DNA from: Pseudomonas sp. UBA5706
GTDB taxonomy: Bacteria; Pseudomonadota; Gammaproteobacteria; Pseudomonadales; Pseudomonadaceae
Length of the DNA stretch: 64,000 bases
NCBI RefSeq assembly: GCF_002419965.1
Contig: NZ_DIHC01000010.1
Span: 19,443-83,442, forward strand
Direction: 5' to 3'
Part shown: positions 28,398-36,896 of the stretch, one piece after another
Layout of the letters: every line of letters starts with the position of its first letter
Position numbering within the stretch: position 1 is the stretch's first letter
Program-made: the position numbers and the translations under genes
Notes under the pieces: model-generated
Told to the model about the DNA's origin: nothing
Databases searched by the model: none
Seen by the model: the letters and a program-made list of their open reading frames with translations, nothing else

Positions 28398-29186
28398 TCA
28401 AAGATTCTGAGTGACGTACTGCAGCATCGAGTCGGCGGTGGAAATGACTTTGGAGTTCATCTCGTAGGCGCGCTGGGTGGTGATCATGTTCACCAGCTCC
28501 TCCACGGTGCTGACGTTGGAGTTTTCCAGGGTGTTCTGTTTGATCACACCCAGCCCCGTCAGCCCTGGCGTACCGACTTGTGGAGCGCCGCTGGAAGCGG
28601 TTTCCAGGTACAGGTTGCCGCCTTCCGATTGCAGCCCGGCCGGGTTGATGAAGTCGGCGGTCTGAATATTGCCGATGACCTGCGGCGTGGCGGTGTTGGT
28701 GGACGTGGTGATCGACACCGTGCCGTCTTCGCCTACCGTGAATGTCTGCGAGTCTTGCGGGACGACGATCGCAGGTTCCAGCGCGTAGCCGTTGGCGGTG
28801 ACGATTTGACCATTGCTGTCCAGATGGAATGTACCGTCGCGGGTGTAGGCCACAGTGCCGTCAGGCTGACGAATCTGGAAGAAACCCCGACCGTTGACCG
28901 CCATGTCCAGCGGCTGGTTGGTGGTTTGCAGGCTGCCGGCCGTAAAGTTCTTCTGCGTGCCGACGATGCGCACGCCGGTACCCAGTTGCAGACCTGAAGG
29001 CAGCTCGCTGTCCTGAGTGGACTGGGCGCCTGGCTGACGCTTGATCTGGTACAAAAGGTCCTGAAATTCGGCGCGATCACTTTTGAAACCGGTGGTCGAC
29101 ACGTTGGCCAAGTTGTTCGAAATGGTCGTCAGGTTGGTGTCCTGAGCGGCAAGGCCGGTTTTAGCTACGTAGAGTGCCGGAAGCAT
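28398..29186 (-). CDS. flgG: Flagellar distal rod protein FlgG
   Basis: The 262-residue product is close to the usual 260-262 residues of FlgG. The N-terminus [40 protein letters not shown] carries the axial-protein motif; the C-terminus LEESNVS-type helix is here [43 protein letters not shown], characteristic of FlgG. It builds the distal rod between FlgF and the hook. It has a strong ribosome site (GAGGAG) and lies 46 bases after flgF. Confidence 0.98.
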   Translation of the reverse strand: MLPALYVAKTGLAAQDTNLTTISNNLANVSTTGFKSDRAEFQDLLYQIKRQPGAQSTQDSELPSGLQLGTGVRIVGTQKNFTAGSLQTTNQPLDMAVNGRGFFQIRQPDGTVAYTRDGTFHLDSNGQIVTANGYALEPAIVVPQDSQTFTVGEDGTVSITTSTNTATPQVIGNIQTADFINPAGLQSEGGNLYLETASSGAPQVGTPGLTGLGVIKQNTLENSNVSTVEELVNMITTQRAYEMNSKVISTADSMLQYVTQNL

Positions 29187-29232
29187 TCTTAATCTCCTCG
29201 AGCGCCTGATTGTCGGCGCAAGCTGTCAGTCA

Positions 29233-29973
29233 TTAGCCCATTTGCAAGACGCGAGCCATCGACTCGTCATCCTGCTCGGCGGTCTTCATCATTTTGATGT
29301 GCAGTTCGAATTGCCGGGACAAGGCCAGCACCGACGTCATTTCGTCGACGGCGTTGACGTTGCTCGACTGCAGAAATCCCGATTCCACCTGCACGTCGGC
29401 ATCGGCCTGCGCCGGTTTGCCGTCTTTGGTGTGCATCAGACCGTCGGGGCCTTTTTCCATGTTCTTCAAGTCCGGCTTGACCAACTTGATACGGTCGATC
29501 TGGGCCATCACTTTCGGGCTCTCACCGAGCGAACGCAGGCTGATGGTGCCGTCGGCGCCGATTTCAATCTGCTGCTGAGGCGGCACGGCGATCGGCCCGC
29601 TGTTGCCCATGACCGGCAAACCATTGCCATCGCGCAGCACGCCCAACGCGTCAATATTCATGCTGGAGGTGCGGGTGTAGGCTTCACCGCCGTCCGGCGT
29701 CTGCACGGCCATCCAGCCATTGCCTTTGACGGCAACGTCCAGATCGCGACCGGTATCGATCATCGAACCCTGGCTGAAGTCGGTGCCGGGACGCTCGCTC
29801 ATGGCATAAGCGCGCGACGGATTGACCTCACCAAACACCGGCATCGAGCGGGCCTGTTCGAGGTCGCGCTGAAATCCGTTGGTCGAGACGTTCGCCAGGT
29901 TGTTGGCATGGGCCTTTTGCGCGATGGCATTTTCCGACGCCCCGCTCATGGCCACGTAAAGCAACTTGTCCAC
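29233..29973 (-). CDS. flgF: Flagellar proximal rod protein FlgF
   Basis: The 246-residue protein begins [40 protein letters not shown], the FlgF form of the axial motif, and ends with a helical domain (SSNVNAVDEMTSVLALSRQFELHIKMMKTAEQDDESMARVLQMG). It is a rod component exported by the flagellar type III system. It starts the flgF-G-H-I-J-K-L run; an RpoN-type element lies 55-70 bases upstream, so this run has its own promoter separate from flgBCDE. Confidence 0.97.
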   Translation of the reverse strand: MDKLLYVAMSGASENAIAQKAHANNLANVSTNGFQRDLEQARSMPVFGEVNPSRAYAMSERPGTDFSQGSMIDTGRDLDVAVKGNGWMAVQTPDGGEAYTRTSSMNIDALGVLRDGNGLPVMGNSGPIAVPPQQQIEIGADGTISLRSLGESPKVMAQIDRIKLVKPDLKNMEKGPDGLMHTKDGKPAQADADVQVESGFLQSSNVNAVDEMTSVLALSRQFELHIKMMKTAEQDDESMARVLQMG

Positions 29974-30027
29974 AGTCTTCCTCCTCTGCCAGACGCTTGC
30001 CGCCTGTAGCTGTACTGCAGAGGTAAT

Positions 30028-30043
30028 AGCAATAATCGAACCA
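30028..30043 (-). promoter_or_regulatory. RpoN promoter of the flgFGHIJKL operon
   Basis: The minus strand reads TGGTTCG-ATTA-TTGCT, with the essential GG and GC 10 bases apart and the -12 part matching the consensus. It lies 55 bases upstream of flgF. RpoN/FleQ-FleR control of flgF is known in Pseudomonas. Confidence 0.7.
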
Positions 30044-30245
30044 GTTTTTCAGGCGTGATACAAAGCGCTGATTTGCCAATGGTTATTGGGCGCCAGCCCG
30101 GTGTAAGACCGGCGCGGGGCCTCGCCGCGACGGTGGACCGCCACATTCAGCAGAAAACGGCGCCATCTGCGCCAAAAAAATTTCCTTGCCGGAGCGATAA
30201 TTGCAGCGGCTTAGCTCGCTAGTCTTTTACCAACGGGAATTCGTC

Positions 30246-30425
30246 ATGCGTTTGCGCCTCACCCTCCTCCTCGCCCTCGGCGCCTGTTCGACACTGACGC
30301 TTGCCGAGACTGCGCCTTATTACCTGTGGCAGGGCAAGCACAAGACGGTCTGCGCCCAGACCAGCCCAGGAAAGGGTTGGACCAAGGTCAGTGGCAGGTT
30401 TGTGAAGTCGGATTGTTCAATATGA
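30246..30425 (+). CDS. Small exported protein, unknown function
   Basis: A 59-residue product on the strand opposite to the flg genes, in the flgE-flgF gap. The N-terminus MRLRLTLLLALGACSTLTLAE is a convincing signal peptide with cleavage near LAE, leaving about 39 residues with two Cys (VCAQTS, KSDC) and aromatic residues (YYLWQGKHK). I do not recognise the family. The same frame opens 15 codons earlier, but those residues would spoil the signal. The preceding CGGGAATTCGTC contains a weak ribosome site. Confidence 0.55.
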   Translation: MRLRLTLLLALGACSTLTLAETAPYYLWQGKHKTVCAQTSPGKGWTKVSGRFVKSDCSI

Positions 30426-30670
30426 TCTGCAGATAACGCTGGGCGGAGCGCCGATCTGGTAACGCAGAGCGTTCGAGGATGCACACCCACGCGACGCGAG
30501 GCAGCGATTATTGTTTTCACCCTGGGACTCAGGTCGACGGATTGGCGCCTGGATCAACCTCACTTGCGCAGATGACGTGTTGATGCAGTTCTGCGTATGG
30601 GCATGAAAAGCCACAGCGGCCGCAGTTGACAGCGCCAGTTCCGGGCCGAGCCCCAACGGTCAGGAAAACA
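30426..30670. other. Intergenic region between the small exported protein and flgE terminator
   Basis: I see no supportable gene. A 79-codon frame on the minus strand (30417-30656) lacks a ribosome site and conserved features. The right edge is the flgE terminator. Confidence 0.5.
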
Positions 30671-30696
30671 CAAAAAAGCCCCTCGCGGGAGGGGCT
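30671..30696 (-). terminator. Rho-independent terminator after flgE
   Basis: An 8-bp perfect stem (AGCCCCTC/GAGGGGCT, 30677-30684 with 30689-30696) is followed on the minus strand by TTTTTTG. It lies 23 bases beyond the flgE stop and ends the flgBCDE operon. Confidence 0.88.
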
Positions 30697-30718
30697 TGGT
30701 GAAAGCGTTCCAGCGCTA

Positions 30719-32053
30719 TCAGGTCATCTGAATGGTGGTCTGCATGATGGTGCTTTCAGTCGAGATCGTCTTGGCGTTCGCCTGATAGTTGCTCTGCGCC
30801 TTGATCAGGTTGACCAGTTCGCTGGTCAGATCGACGTTGGATTCTTCGAGCGCCTGCCCGGTCAACGATCCCAGCGTACCCGACTCAGGCGCGCCGGTAA
30901 CCGGCGTTCCCGATGCGTAGGTCTCACGCCAGTTGGTACCACCTGCCGGCGCCAGCCCCTGGACGTTGGCAAAGTTGGTCAGCGATACCTGGCCAATCAC
31001 TTTGGATTGACCGTTGGTGTATGAGGCGAAGATGTTGCCCGTCGCATCGACGTTCATGGCACTGATCTGCCCGGTGGCGTAACCGTCTTGAGGGTTGGAA
31101 ATCGCGCCAGCTGCCGAGTTGGTTTGGGTGGTCGCCAACATGTTGAGCTTCATGCCGGTAGCATTACCGGACGCTCCATTACTGGCCCACGTCGTGGTAC
31201 TGCCAACGGTGGTCGCGGCAGCAGGCACCCAATTGTTAACAGTAAAGATGCCGTCGGTACCGATTGAAATATTAGGCGAATCAGTAACGTCGGGCGCACC
31301 GGTACCGGTGGTAATCAAATTGCCTGACGAGTCGAACGTCAATTTGGTGGCATCAGCTGTCGTCGAGCTTGGGGTCGAAATGCTTCGCCCGTCGATCAAG
31401 CTGTACATGGTCCAGGTATTGGTGTCGGTCTTGGCGAAATATTGGCTCAGAGAGTGCTCATTGCCCTGGCTATCGTAGATAGGCGTACTCCAAGTCGTGT
31501 TGTAACTGGTGGAATCACTCGGATCGAACGTCGTCACGGTTGGCACGGTCGCGGAAGAGTTGAGGTTCGACGCCATGGTGATCGTGCTGGTGCTCTTGGG
31601 CGACAGGTTGGAGGAGTCGATCCGTAAGCTGCTAAGTACGCCAGTGGCCAAATTGCCGCTGGAATCCAGGCTGTACCCTTGCAGGTTGTTGCCCGACTCA
31701 TCGATAACATACCCGTTCGAGTCGGTATGGAACGCACCGGCGCGGGTATACAGCTTGTCGCCGTTGTTACTGACCATGAAGAAGCCATTGCCGTTGATGG
31801 CCAAATCCAGGCTACGCCCGGTGCCGGTGTTCAACGAACCCTGGGTGAACTGCTGCGAAACTGCCGCGGTGGTTACACCACTGCCGGTAGACGTGGCACC
31901 GGACGTGCCGCGAATCGATTGCGCGTACTGGTCGGCAAACTCTGCACGAGAAGATTTGAAGCCAGTGGTCGCCACGTTGGCAATGTTGTTGCCGGTAACG
32001 TCCAGACTTTTGTTTGCTGCATAAAGCCCGCTAAGGCCAACGTTGAAAGACAT
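30719..32053 (-). CDS. flgE: Flagellar hook protein FlgE
   Basis: The 444-residue protein has the axial N-terminus MSFNVGLSGLYAANKSLDVTGNNIANVATTGFKSSRAEFADQYA, the hook D2 insert (DSQGNEHSLSQYFAKTDTNTWTMYSLIDG, about 190-220) and the C-terminus LEESNVDLTSELVNLIKAQSNYQANAKTISTESTIMQTTIQMT. It forms the hook outside the cell. It lies 28 bases after flgD and is followed by a strong terminator, so it ends the flgBCDE transcript. Confidence 0.97.
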   Translation of the reverse strand: MSFNVGLSGLYAANKSLDVTGNNIANVATTGFKSSRAEFADQYAQSIRGTSGATSTGSGVTTAAVSQQFTQGSLNTGTGRSLDLAINGNGFFMVSNNGDKLYTRAGAFHTDSNGYVIDESGNNLQGYSLDSSGNLATGVLSSLRIDSSNLSPKSTSTITMASNLNSSATVPTVTTFDPSDSTSYNTTWSTPIYDSQGNEHSLSQYFAKTDTNTWTMYSLIDGRSISTPSSTTADATKLTFDSSGNLITTGTGAPDVTDSPNISIGTDGIFTVNNWVPAAATTVGSTTTWASNGASGNATGMKLNMLATTQTNSAAGAISNPQDGYATGQISAMNVDATGNIFASYTNGQSKVIGQVSLTNFANVQGLAPAGGTNWRETYASGTPVTGAPESGTLGSLTGQALEESNVDLTSELVNLIKAQSNYQANAKTISTESTIMQTTIQMT

Positions 32054-32081
32054 GGTTCACTCCTGCGCCGTCTAGCCGGCT

Positions 32082-32810
32082 TCAAATTCCGATTTTCTGT
32101 ACTTTGGACAATGCAATACTGTTGCCGCTGGCCAGATTGAGCGTCATGTCCGCCCCGCTGGTCCCCATGGTGACGCTGCTGACAGTGGCCGGCAGGTAGG
32201 TGGTCAGCGCCGTGCTGGTGCCATCGAGACTGCCGTTGGCGACGAAACTGTAGTTACCCGACGCCAGCGTTTCGCCGCTTTCATCCTTACCGTCCCAGGT
32301 GAAGCTGGCGGTGCCGGCCGCCTGGGTGCCCAGATCAAGGGTGCGCACGACAGAGCCTGCCGAGTCGTAGACCTTGACCGTGGTCGCGGAGCTGGAGGAC
32401 GGCAGGACCACCGAGCCGGTCAGCCCGGTCGAGGTGTCCACCGAAGTGGCGCCTGCGTCGACAACCACTGAACGCCCAACCAGCGAGGACGCCTGCAGTG
32501 CCTGGGACGACTGATACTGCGTGCTGATCGAGTCGACCGTGCTGCTCAGGTTCTGCATGGTTTCCAGGCTGCTGAACTGCGCCAACTGCGCCACGAACTC
32601 GCTGTTATCCTGCGGATCAAGCGGGTTCTGGTTCTGCATCTGGGTGACCAGCAGCTTGAGGAACGAATCCTTGCCCAGCGAGCTGGTGCCGGTGCTGCTG
32701 GCTGTGCTTGCAGAGCTGGAGGTACTGCTCGTGCTCGACGTGGTGCCGGTCGATTGCAGCGACTTGAGCAATGCCGCCGAGGCATCGTTGCTGGTGTTAG
32801 TAACCGTCAT
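32082..32810 (-). CDS. flgD: Flagellar hook cap / scaffolding protein FlgD
   Basis: A 242-residue protein. After a Ser/Thr-rich N-terminus comes the conserved LGKDSFLKLLVTQMQNQNPLDPQDNSEFVAQLAQFSSLETMQNL motif (about 45-90), then a FlgD Tudor-like/Ig-like region with FTWDGKDESGETLASGNYSF. FlgD caps the growing hook and is discarded on completion. It is 15 bases after flgC and 28 before flgE. Confidence 0.97.
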   Translation of the reverse strand: MTVTNTSNDASAALLKSLQSTGTTSSTSSTSSSASTASSTGTSSLGKDSFLKLLVTQMQNQNPLDPQDNSEFVAQLAQFSSLETMQNLSSTVDSISTQYQSSQALQASSLVGRSVVVDAGATSVDTSTGLTGSVVLPSSSSATTVKVYDSAGSVVRTLDLGTQAAGTASFTWDGKDESGETLASGNYSFVANGSLDGTSTALTTYLPATVSSVTMGTSGADMTLNLASGNSIALSKVQKIGI

Positions 32811-32825
32811 GACTTTCGCCCCTTA

Positions 32826-33269
32826 TCACTGACCCAGGGTCAGCACCTTCTGCATCATGGTTTTCGCGGTGTTCATGACTTCCGCATTGGTCTGGAACGA
32901 ACGACTGGCCGAGATCATGTCAGCCATCTCGTTAACGACGTTGACGTTCGGGTAGTAGACGTAACCGTTCTTGTCGGCCGCCGGGTGGTTTGGCTCGTAA
33001 CGTGCTTCCAGGTTCGAGGTGTCCTCGACGATGCCGGAAACCTGCACGCCGGTGCCGGCCTGGCCCTGGTCTTCGAACAGCGAAGCACTGTCGCCGGATT
33101 CCTGCCCCTGAAACACGGTGGCGAACACCGGGTGACGGGCGCGGTAGGTTTTGTCCACACTCGAGGACACGGTTTCGGCGTTGGCAATGTTACTGGCCAC
33201 GGTGTTCAGGCGAGTGTTCTGGGCACTCATGCCGCTACCGGCAATATTGAAAACACTGGATAGAGACAT
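32826..33269 (-). CDS. flgC: Flagellar proximal rod protein FlgC
   Basis: The 147-residue protein starts MSLSSVFNIAGSGMSAQNTRLNTVASNIANAETV and ends YPNVNVVNEMADMISASRSFQTNAEVMNTAKTMMQKVLTLGQ, both diagnostic for FlgC. It assembles into the proximal rod with FlgB and FlgF. It is 3 bases downstream of flgB and 15 upstream of flgD. Confidence 0.97.
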   Translation of the reverse strand: MSLSSVFNIAGSGMSAQNTRLNTVASNIANAETVSSSVDKTYRARHPVFATVFQGQESGDSASLFEDQGQAGTGVQVSGIVEDTSNLEARYEPNHPAADKNGYVYYPNVNVVNEMADMISASRSFQTNAEVMNTAKTMMQKVLTLGQ

Positions 33270-33272
33270 GAA

Positions 33273-33680
33273 TTACTCTCCGCGCAGGGCTGCAACCAGC
33301 CCTTTGAACTTACTGTTGAGCAACGTGAAGCTGGCCTGGAAGCCGATGGCATTCTCGGCGTAGTTCGCATTTTCGACCTGGGAGTCGACGGTGTTCTGGT
33401 CCAGCGACGGTTGCGACGGCGTGCGATAGAGCAGGTTTGCTTCGCCCACGTCCATGCCTTGAGCTTCGATGTGGCGGCTGTTGGTCATGTTCAGGTCAAA
33501 GGTGCCGTTGTTGGCCTTGTCGCTTTGGGCAGCCAACACCTTGGAAAAGTCCAGGTCACGCGCCTTGTAGTTGGGCGTGTCGGCGTTTGTGATGTTGTTG
33601 GCCAGCACTTCTGCACGTTGGGCGCGGAAGTTCAGCGCTTTCTCGTGAATGCCCAGTGCGTTTTCGAAGCTGATGCTCAT
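33273..33680 (-). CDS. flgB: Flagellar proximal rod protein FlgB
   Basis: A 135-residue product with MSISFENALGIHEKALNFRAQRAEVLANNITNADTPNYKARDLDF at the N-terminus and a C-terminal NYAENAIGFQASFTLLNSKFKGLVAALRGE helix, typical of FlgB. It is the first rod subunit on the export gate side. It is the first gene of flgBCDE; an excellent RpoN promoter lies 47-62 bases upstream. Confidence 0.97.
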   Translation of the reverse strand: MSISFENALGIHEKALNFRAQRAEVLANNITNADTPNYKARDLDFSKVLAAQSDKANNGTFDLNMTNSRHIEAQGMDVGEANLLYRTPSQPSLDQNTVDSQVENANYAENAIGFQASFTLLNSKFKGLVAALRGE

Positions 33681-33726
33681 GTCGGGAAACCTTTACCGGT
33701 TGACCAGATGTTCGTGACTGAGAGAT

Positions 33727-33742
33727 AGCAAGCGGCGTGCCA
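33727..33742 (-). promoter_or_regulatory. RpoN promoter of the flgBCDE operon
   Basis: The minus strand reads TGGCACG-CCGC-TTGCT, an exact match to the RpoN -24/-12 consensus. It lies 47 bases upstream of the flgB start. Control by FleQ/FleR with RpoN is established for flgB in Pseudomonas. Confidence 0.9.
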
Positions 33743-34050
33743 TGTTCTGGAACGACCGTATTTGTGGGGCTTCGGAGGGGTTTGACGGTGGGGATGCCAG
33801 AAAAGCGGCAAGTGATTTCCGCTGCGGGGGAGGAAAGCGGCAAGGGCAGTGCCGTTTTTTTGCCGCTGCTGGTTGAGAAAAGCAGGTTATGTATCGGCCC
33901 TTCTTACTTGAGGCTCCGTCCAGGACGGGGACTTTTCTGCCCCTCCGGTGGGTTACTTTTTCGACTCTTGGAAAAAGCGACCCGCTGTAAGCGCGGAACC
34001 GCACTCAGTGCCACCCTCGAAAACGGATACACGAAAAATCAACGCGACAA
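33743..34050. other. Intergenic region between flgB promoter and cheR terminator
   Basis: About 300 bases. A 124-codon plus-strand frame (33737-34111) exists, but it starts inside the flgB promoter, runs through the cheR terminator and end, and lacks a ribosome site, so I do not call it. The FleQ/FleR enhancer sites for flgB probably lie here. Confidence 0.45.
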
Positions 34051-34076
34051 AAAGAAAAACCCGCCGGAGCGGGTTT
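34050..34076 (-). terminator. Rho-independent terminator after cheR
   Basis: An 8-bp perfect stem (34057-34064 with 34069-34076, loop CGGA) is followed on the minus strand by a T-rich run (TTTTTCTTTTT). It lies 19 bases past the cheR stop. Confidence 0.85.
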
Positions 34077-34095
34077 CGTCAATCAGTCAGCAGAC

Positions 34096-34923
34096 TCACT
34101 TGGCCTTATAGATGATCCCGGGGCTGCACTGGACCATCTGATAATGATCAGGCAATCCGTTCAGTGCCTCTGACGCCCCGAGGAACAGATACCCCCCAGG
34201 CTTGAGCGTCGAATGAATACGCAGCAGGATGTCCTTCTTCACCTCGGCCGAAAAATAAATCAACACGTTGCGGCAAAACACGATATCGAACTTGCCCAAC
34301 GCTGCATAACTGTCCAGCAGGTTAAAAGAGCGAAATTCCACCCGGCTCTTGATCGGCGTCTTCACCGTCCAGCGGCCCGGCGTCTTCTGATCGAAATAAC
34401 GCTGCAACCGGTCCGGCGACAACCCCCGACCGATGGCCAGGCTGTCGTACTCACCGGTCTTGCAGTTGTTCAACATACTGCCCGACAAATCCGTCGCCAC
34501 GATCTGCGCGCCGGACTTCAATTGCCCCGGGTTGCTGCGCTCGAACTCATCGATGGACATAGACAACGAATACGGCTCCTGTCCCGATGAACAGGCCGCC
34601 GACCAGATGCGTGGACGCAGGCCAGGACTGGCCTTGATCTGCTCGGGTAGAACTTTGGTCTTTAGTACCTCGAACGGATAAGTATCACGAAACCACAGGG
34701 TTTCGTTGGTGGTCATGGCGTCCACCACCTGCTCACGCAGGCCGCTGCGGGGCTGGGTCTGGATGCGCTGGATCAACTCGCTCAGCGACTTGATGCCCTG
34801 CTGCTCCATCAGCTTGTTAAGGCGGCTGGATACCAGGTATTGCTTGTTTTCACCCAGCAAAATGCCACAGGCCTTTTCCAGGAAGACCCGGAACTGTTCA
34901 AAATCCAAATTACCTGTAGACAT
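34096..34923 (-). CDS. cheR: Chemotaxis protein methyltransferase CheR
   Basis: CheR methylates glutamates of chemoreceptors using S-adenosylmethionine. The start at 34923 (MSTGNLDFEQ; GAGAGG ribosome site) gives 275 residues. The N-terminal helical domain (about 5-75) holds EKACGILLGENKQYLVSSRLNKLM; the SAM-binding domain has RIWSAACSSGQEPYSLSMSID (about 105-125), IVATDLSGSMLNNCKTGEYDS and FDIVFCRNVLIYFS (about 215-228). It lies 44 bases downstream of cheV, the common cheV-cheR pair next to flgA in Pseudomonas. Confidence 0.97.
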   Translation of the reverse strand: MSTGNLDFEQFRVFLEKACGILLGENKQYLVSSRLNKLMEQQGIKSLSELIQRIQTQPRSGLREQVVDAMTTNETLWFRDTYPFEVLKTKVLPEQIKASPGLRPRIWSAACSSGQEPYSLSMSIDEFERSNPGQLKSGAQIVATDLSGSMLNNCKTGEYDSLAIGRGLSPDRLQRYFDQKTPGRWTVKTPIKSRVEFRSFNLLDSYAALGKFDIVFCRNVLIYFSAEVKKDILLRIHSTLKPGGYLFLGASEALNGLPDHYQMVQCSPGIIYKAK

Positions 34924-34967
34924 GCCGCCTCTCAAATCATGTGAACAGCAAGGAGGGAAATCCCTCC

Positions 34968-35900
34968 TCAGCTGATATCTGCTGCCTTGATACGATCTAC
35001 CACTCTAGCTGCCAAATCGTCCGGCCGAAACTTGGCCAGAAAATCATCGGCGCCCACTTTCTTCACCATCGCCTGGTTAAACACCCCCGACAGGGAAGTA
35101 TGCAGGACGATGTGCAGTTTCTGCATGCGCGGATCGCTACGGATCTCGGCAGTCAAGGTGTAGCCGTCCATCTCCGGCATTTCAATGTCGGAGATCATCA
35201 TGAGGAACTCTTCTTCCGGTTTTTTGCCCTCGTCCACCAGCTTGCGCAAGAACTCAAGTGCCTGCCGGCCATCATTCAGCGCCGTCACTTCAACGCCTAC
35301 GGTCTGCAGGCAGCGGGTCACCTGTTTGCGTGCCACCGATGAGTCATCGACTGTCAGTACCCGCAACGACACCGCCTTGTGTTGCACCTCTGCGCTCACG
35401 ACGCCGGCAGAAATGTTCTCCGACACCGGGGCCACCTCGGCGAGGATTTTCTCCACGTCGATGATTTCCACCAACTGGTTATCGATACGCGTCACTGCCG
35501 TCAGGTAGTGGTCGCGACCGGTGCCCTTGGGTGGTGGATGAATGTCTTCCCAGTTCATGTTCACGATGCGTTCGACCGAATGCACCAGAAAGCCCTGAAT
35601 CTTGGTGTTGTATTCGGTAATGATGACGAACGCATTGTCGACGCCGCCCAGCGCCGCCGAACCCGTTGCCATCGCCAGATCGAGGATCGGGATCGTCCCG
35701 CCACGAATATTCGCCACTCCGCGCACAATCGGACTGGATTTGGGCATGTGGGTAAGTTTTGGGCACTGAAGCACCTCTTTTACCTTGAACACGTTAATCC
35801 CATATAACTGCTTGCCTTCCAGACGGAACAGCAACAGTTCAAGGCGGTTCTGCCCTACCAGTTGAGTGCGCTGGTTCACTGAATCCATTACACCAGCCAT
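34968..35900 (-). CDS. cheV: Chemotaxis coupling protein CheV (CheW-receiver fusion)
   Basis: 310 residues from the ATG at 35900, chosen for its strong GGGAGGAG ribosome site; the frame is open to 35954 but without conserved residues. The CheW-like domain (about 15-165) has LFRLEGKQLYGINVFKVKEV, VRGVANIRGGTIPILDLA and the receptor-facing region; the C-terminal receiver domain (about 180-305) has LTVDDSSVARKQ and the phospho-accepting Asp in MMISDIEMPEMDGYTL. CheV links chemoreceptors to CheA and adapts the signal by phosphorylation. It is divergent from flgA. Confidence 0.96.
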   Translation of the reverse strand: MAGVMDSVNQRTQLVGQNRLELLLFRLEGKQLYGINVFKVKEVLQCPKLTHMPKSSPIVRGVANIRGGTIPILDLAMATGSAALGGVDNAFVIITEYNTKIQGFLVHSVERIVNMNWEDIHPPPKGTGRDHYLTAVTRIDNQLVEIIDVEKILAEVAPVSENISAGVVSAEVQHKAVSLRVLTVDDSSVARKQVTRCLQTVGVEVTALNDGRQALEFLRKLVDEGKKPEEEFLMMISDIEMPEMDGYTLTAEIRSDPRMQKLHIVLHTSLSGVFNQAMVKKVGADDFLAKFRPDDLAARVVDRIKAADIS

Positions 35901-35948
35901 GCACCACTCCTCCCAAAACGACCAATTGCGCATTGCCACGTCGGCAAG

Positions 35949-35964
35949 CGGCACGGGCCTTGCT
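35949..35964 (+). promoter_or_regulatory. RpoN promoter of flgA
   Basis: The sequence CGGCACG-GGCC-TTGCT is one base from the consensus. The -12 GC pair (35962-35963) is only 12 bases before the flgA ATG (35976), so the predicted transcript starts at or next to the start codon. Confidence 0.72.
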
Positions 35965-35975
35965 ATTTACCTGTC

Positions 35976-36737
35976 ATGAACACACAAACGACAGTATCCC
36001 GACGCCTGACTTCCGCAACCCGCATTTTGTTGTGCGTGGTGACTGCGGTGTGTCTGCTTTGTGCCGCGCGGATCAGCCGTGCGGACAACGTGACCTTGCC
36101 TGAACAACTTATCGGCGTCACCCAAGGGTTTCTTGAATTCACAGTAGAAGACTATTTGACCACCAGCCAGACCGCCGGCCGCTATGAGATCGAAGTGAAA
36201 CAACTCGACCCTCGCCTGCGCATGCCGCATTGCGACAAGGATTTGACGGCGTCCCTGGAAAGCCCGGCCCAACCCATTGGTCGGGTCACGGTCAAACTGC
36301 GTTGCGAAGGCAGCGCGCCATGGACGGTATTCGTGCCTGCGCAGGTACATCTGTTTCGCAACGTGGTGACCGTTATCCGCCCAATGAAGCGCGACGCCAT
36401 CGTCTCGGACGCCGATATCACGCTGCGCGAACGTGACGTCGGGTTGCTGGGACAAGGTTTTCTCGATTCCGTGGATCAAGCGATCGGGCAGAAAGTAGTC
36501 CGACCAACGGTCATCGATCAGATTCTGACCCCGGTGCACCTCGAACAACCTCAGATGGTCCGCAAGGGTGATCAGGTCGTGATCAGTGCCCGCAGCGGTT
36601 CGATGAGCGTGCGCATGCCCGGCGAAGCGCTGTCGGACGGCGGTTTCAATGAGCAGATTCGTGTCAAGAACCTGAATTCCCAACGTGTGATCAAGGCCAA
36701 TATCGTGGCTCCCGGTCAGGTCGAGGTGCCCATGTAA
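35976..36737 (+). CDS. flgA: Flagellar P-ring assembly chaperone FlgA
   Basis: A 253-residue periplasmic protein. The N-terminus has Arg residues followed by LLCVVTAVCLLCAARISRA, a signal peptide cleaved near residue 36. The SAF/FlgA domain spans about 125-245 with VVTVIRPMKRDAIVSDADITLRERDVG, GQKVVRPTVIDQILTPVHLEQPQMVRKGDQVVISARSGSMSVRMPGEALSDG and the ending NSQRVIKANIVAPGQVEVPM. FlgA assists polymerisation of the P-ring protein FlgI. It is divergent from cheV and upstream of flgMN. The start sits almost on the predicted RpoN transcription start and no ribosome site is visible. Confidence 0.95.
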   Translation: MNTQTTVSRRLTSATRILLCVVTAVCLLCAARISRADNVTLPEQLIGVTQGFLEFTVEDYLTTSQTAGRYEIEVKQLDPRLRMPHCDKDLTASLESPAQPIGRVTVKLRCEGSAPWTVFVPAQVHLFRNVVTVIRPMKRDAIVSDADITLRERDVGLLGQGFLDSVDQAIGQKVVRPTVIDQILTPVHLEQPQMVRKGDQVVISARSGSMSVRMPGEALSDGGFNEQIRVKNLNSQRVIKANIVAPGQVEVPM

Positions 36738-36833
36738 AGGTAATGTCCTCTGGCGCTACGCTTGCGCTTTTCCTACACTCGGAACCCATACGCCTGATGC
36801 GAAGTCCATTCAAGACTGTTTTCGCACGGGCCC

Positions 36834-36860
36834 TAAAGTTATTCCGGGTTTGGCCGAAAC
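36834..36860 (+). promoter_or_regulatory. FliA (sigma-28) promoter of flgMN
   Basis: TAAAGTTA-N11-GCCGAAAC matches the sigma-28 consensus TAAAGTTT-N11-GCCGATAA at 13 of 16 positions with ideal spacing. It lies 36 bases before the flgM start. FliA-driven flgM expression provides the known autoregulatory loop. Confidence 0.82.
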
Positions 36861-36896
36861 CAAGGCAAGCGTCCTAGAACCCAGAGGTTTTCAATC

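Noticed and set aside
30417..30656. A 79-codon minus-strand frame upstream of the flgE terminator
   Set aside because: No ribosome site or conserved features; partly overlaps the small exported protein.
33737..34111. A 124-codon plus-strand frame between flgB and cheR
   Set aside because: It begins within the flgB RpoN promoter, crosses the cheR terminator and lacks a ribosome site.
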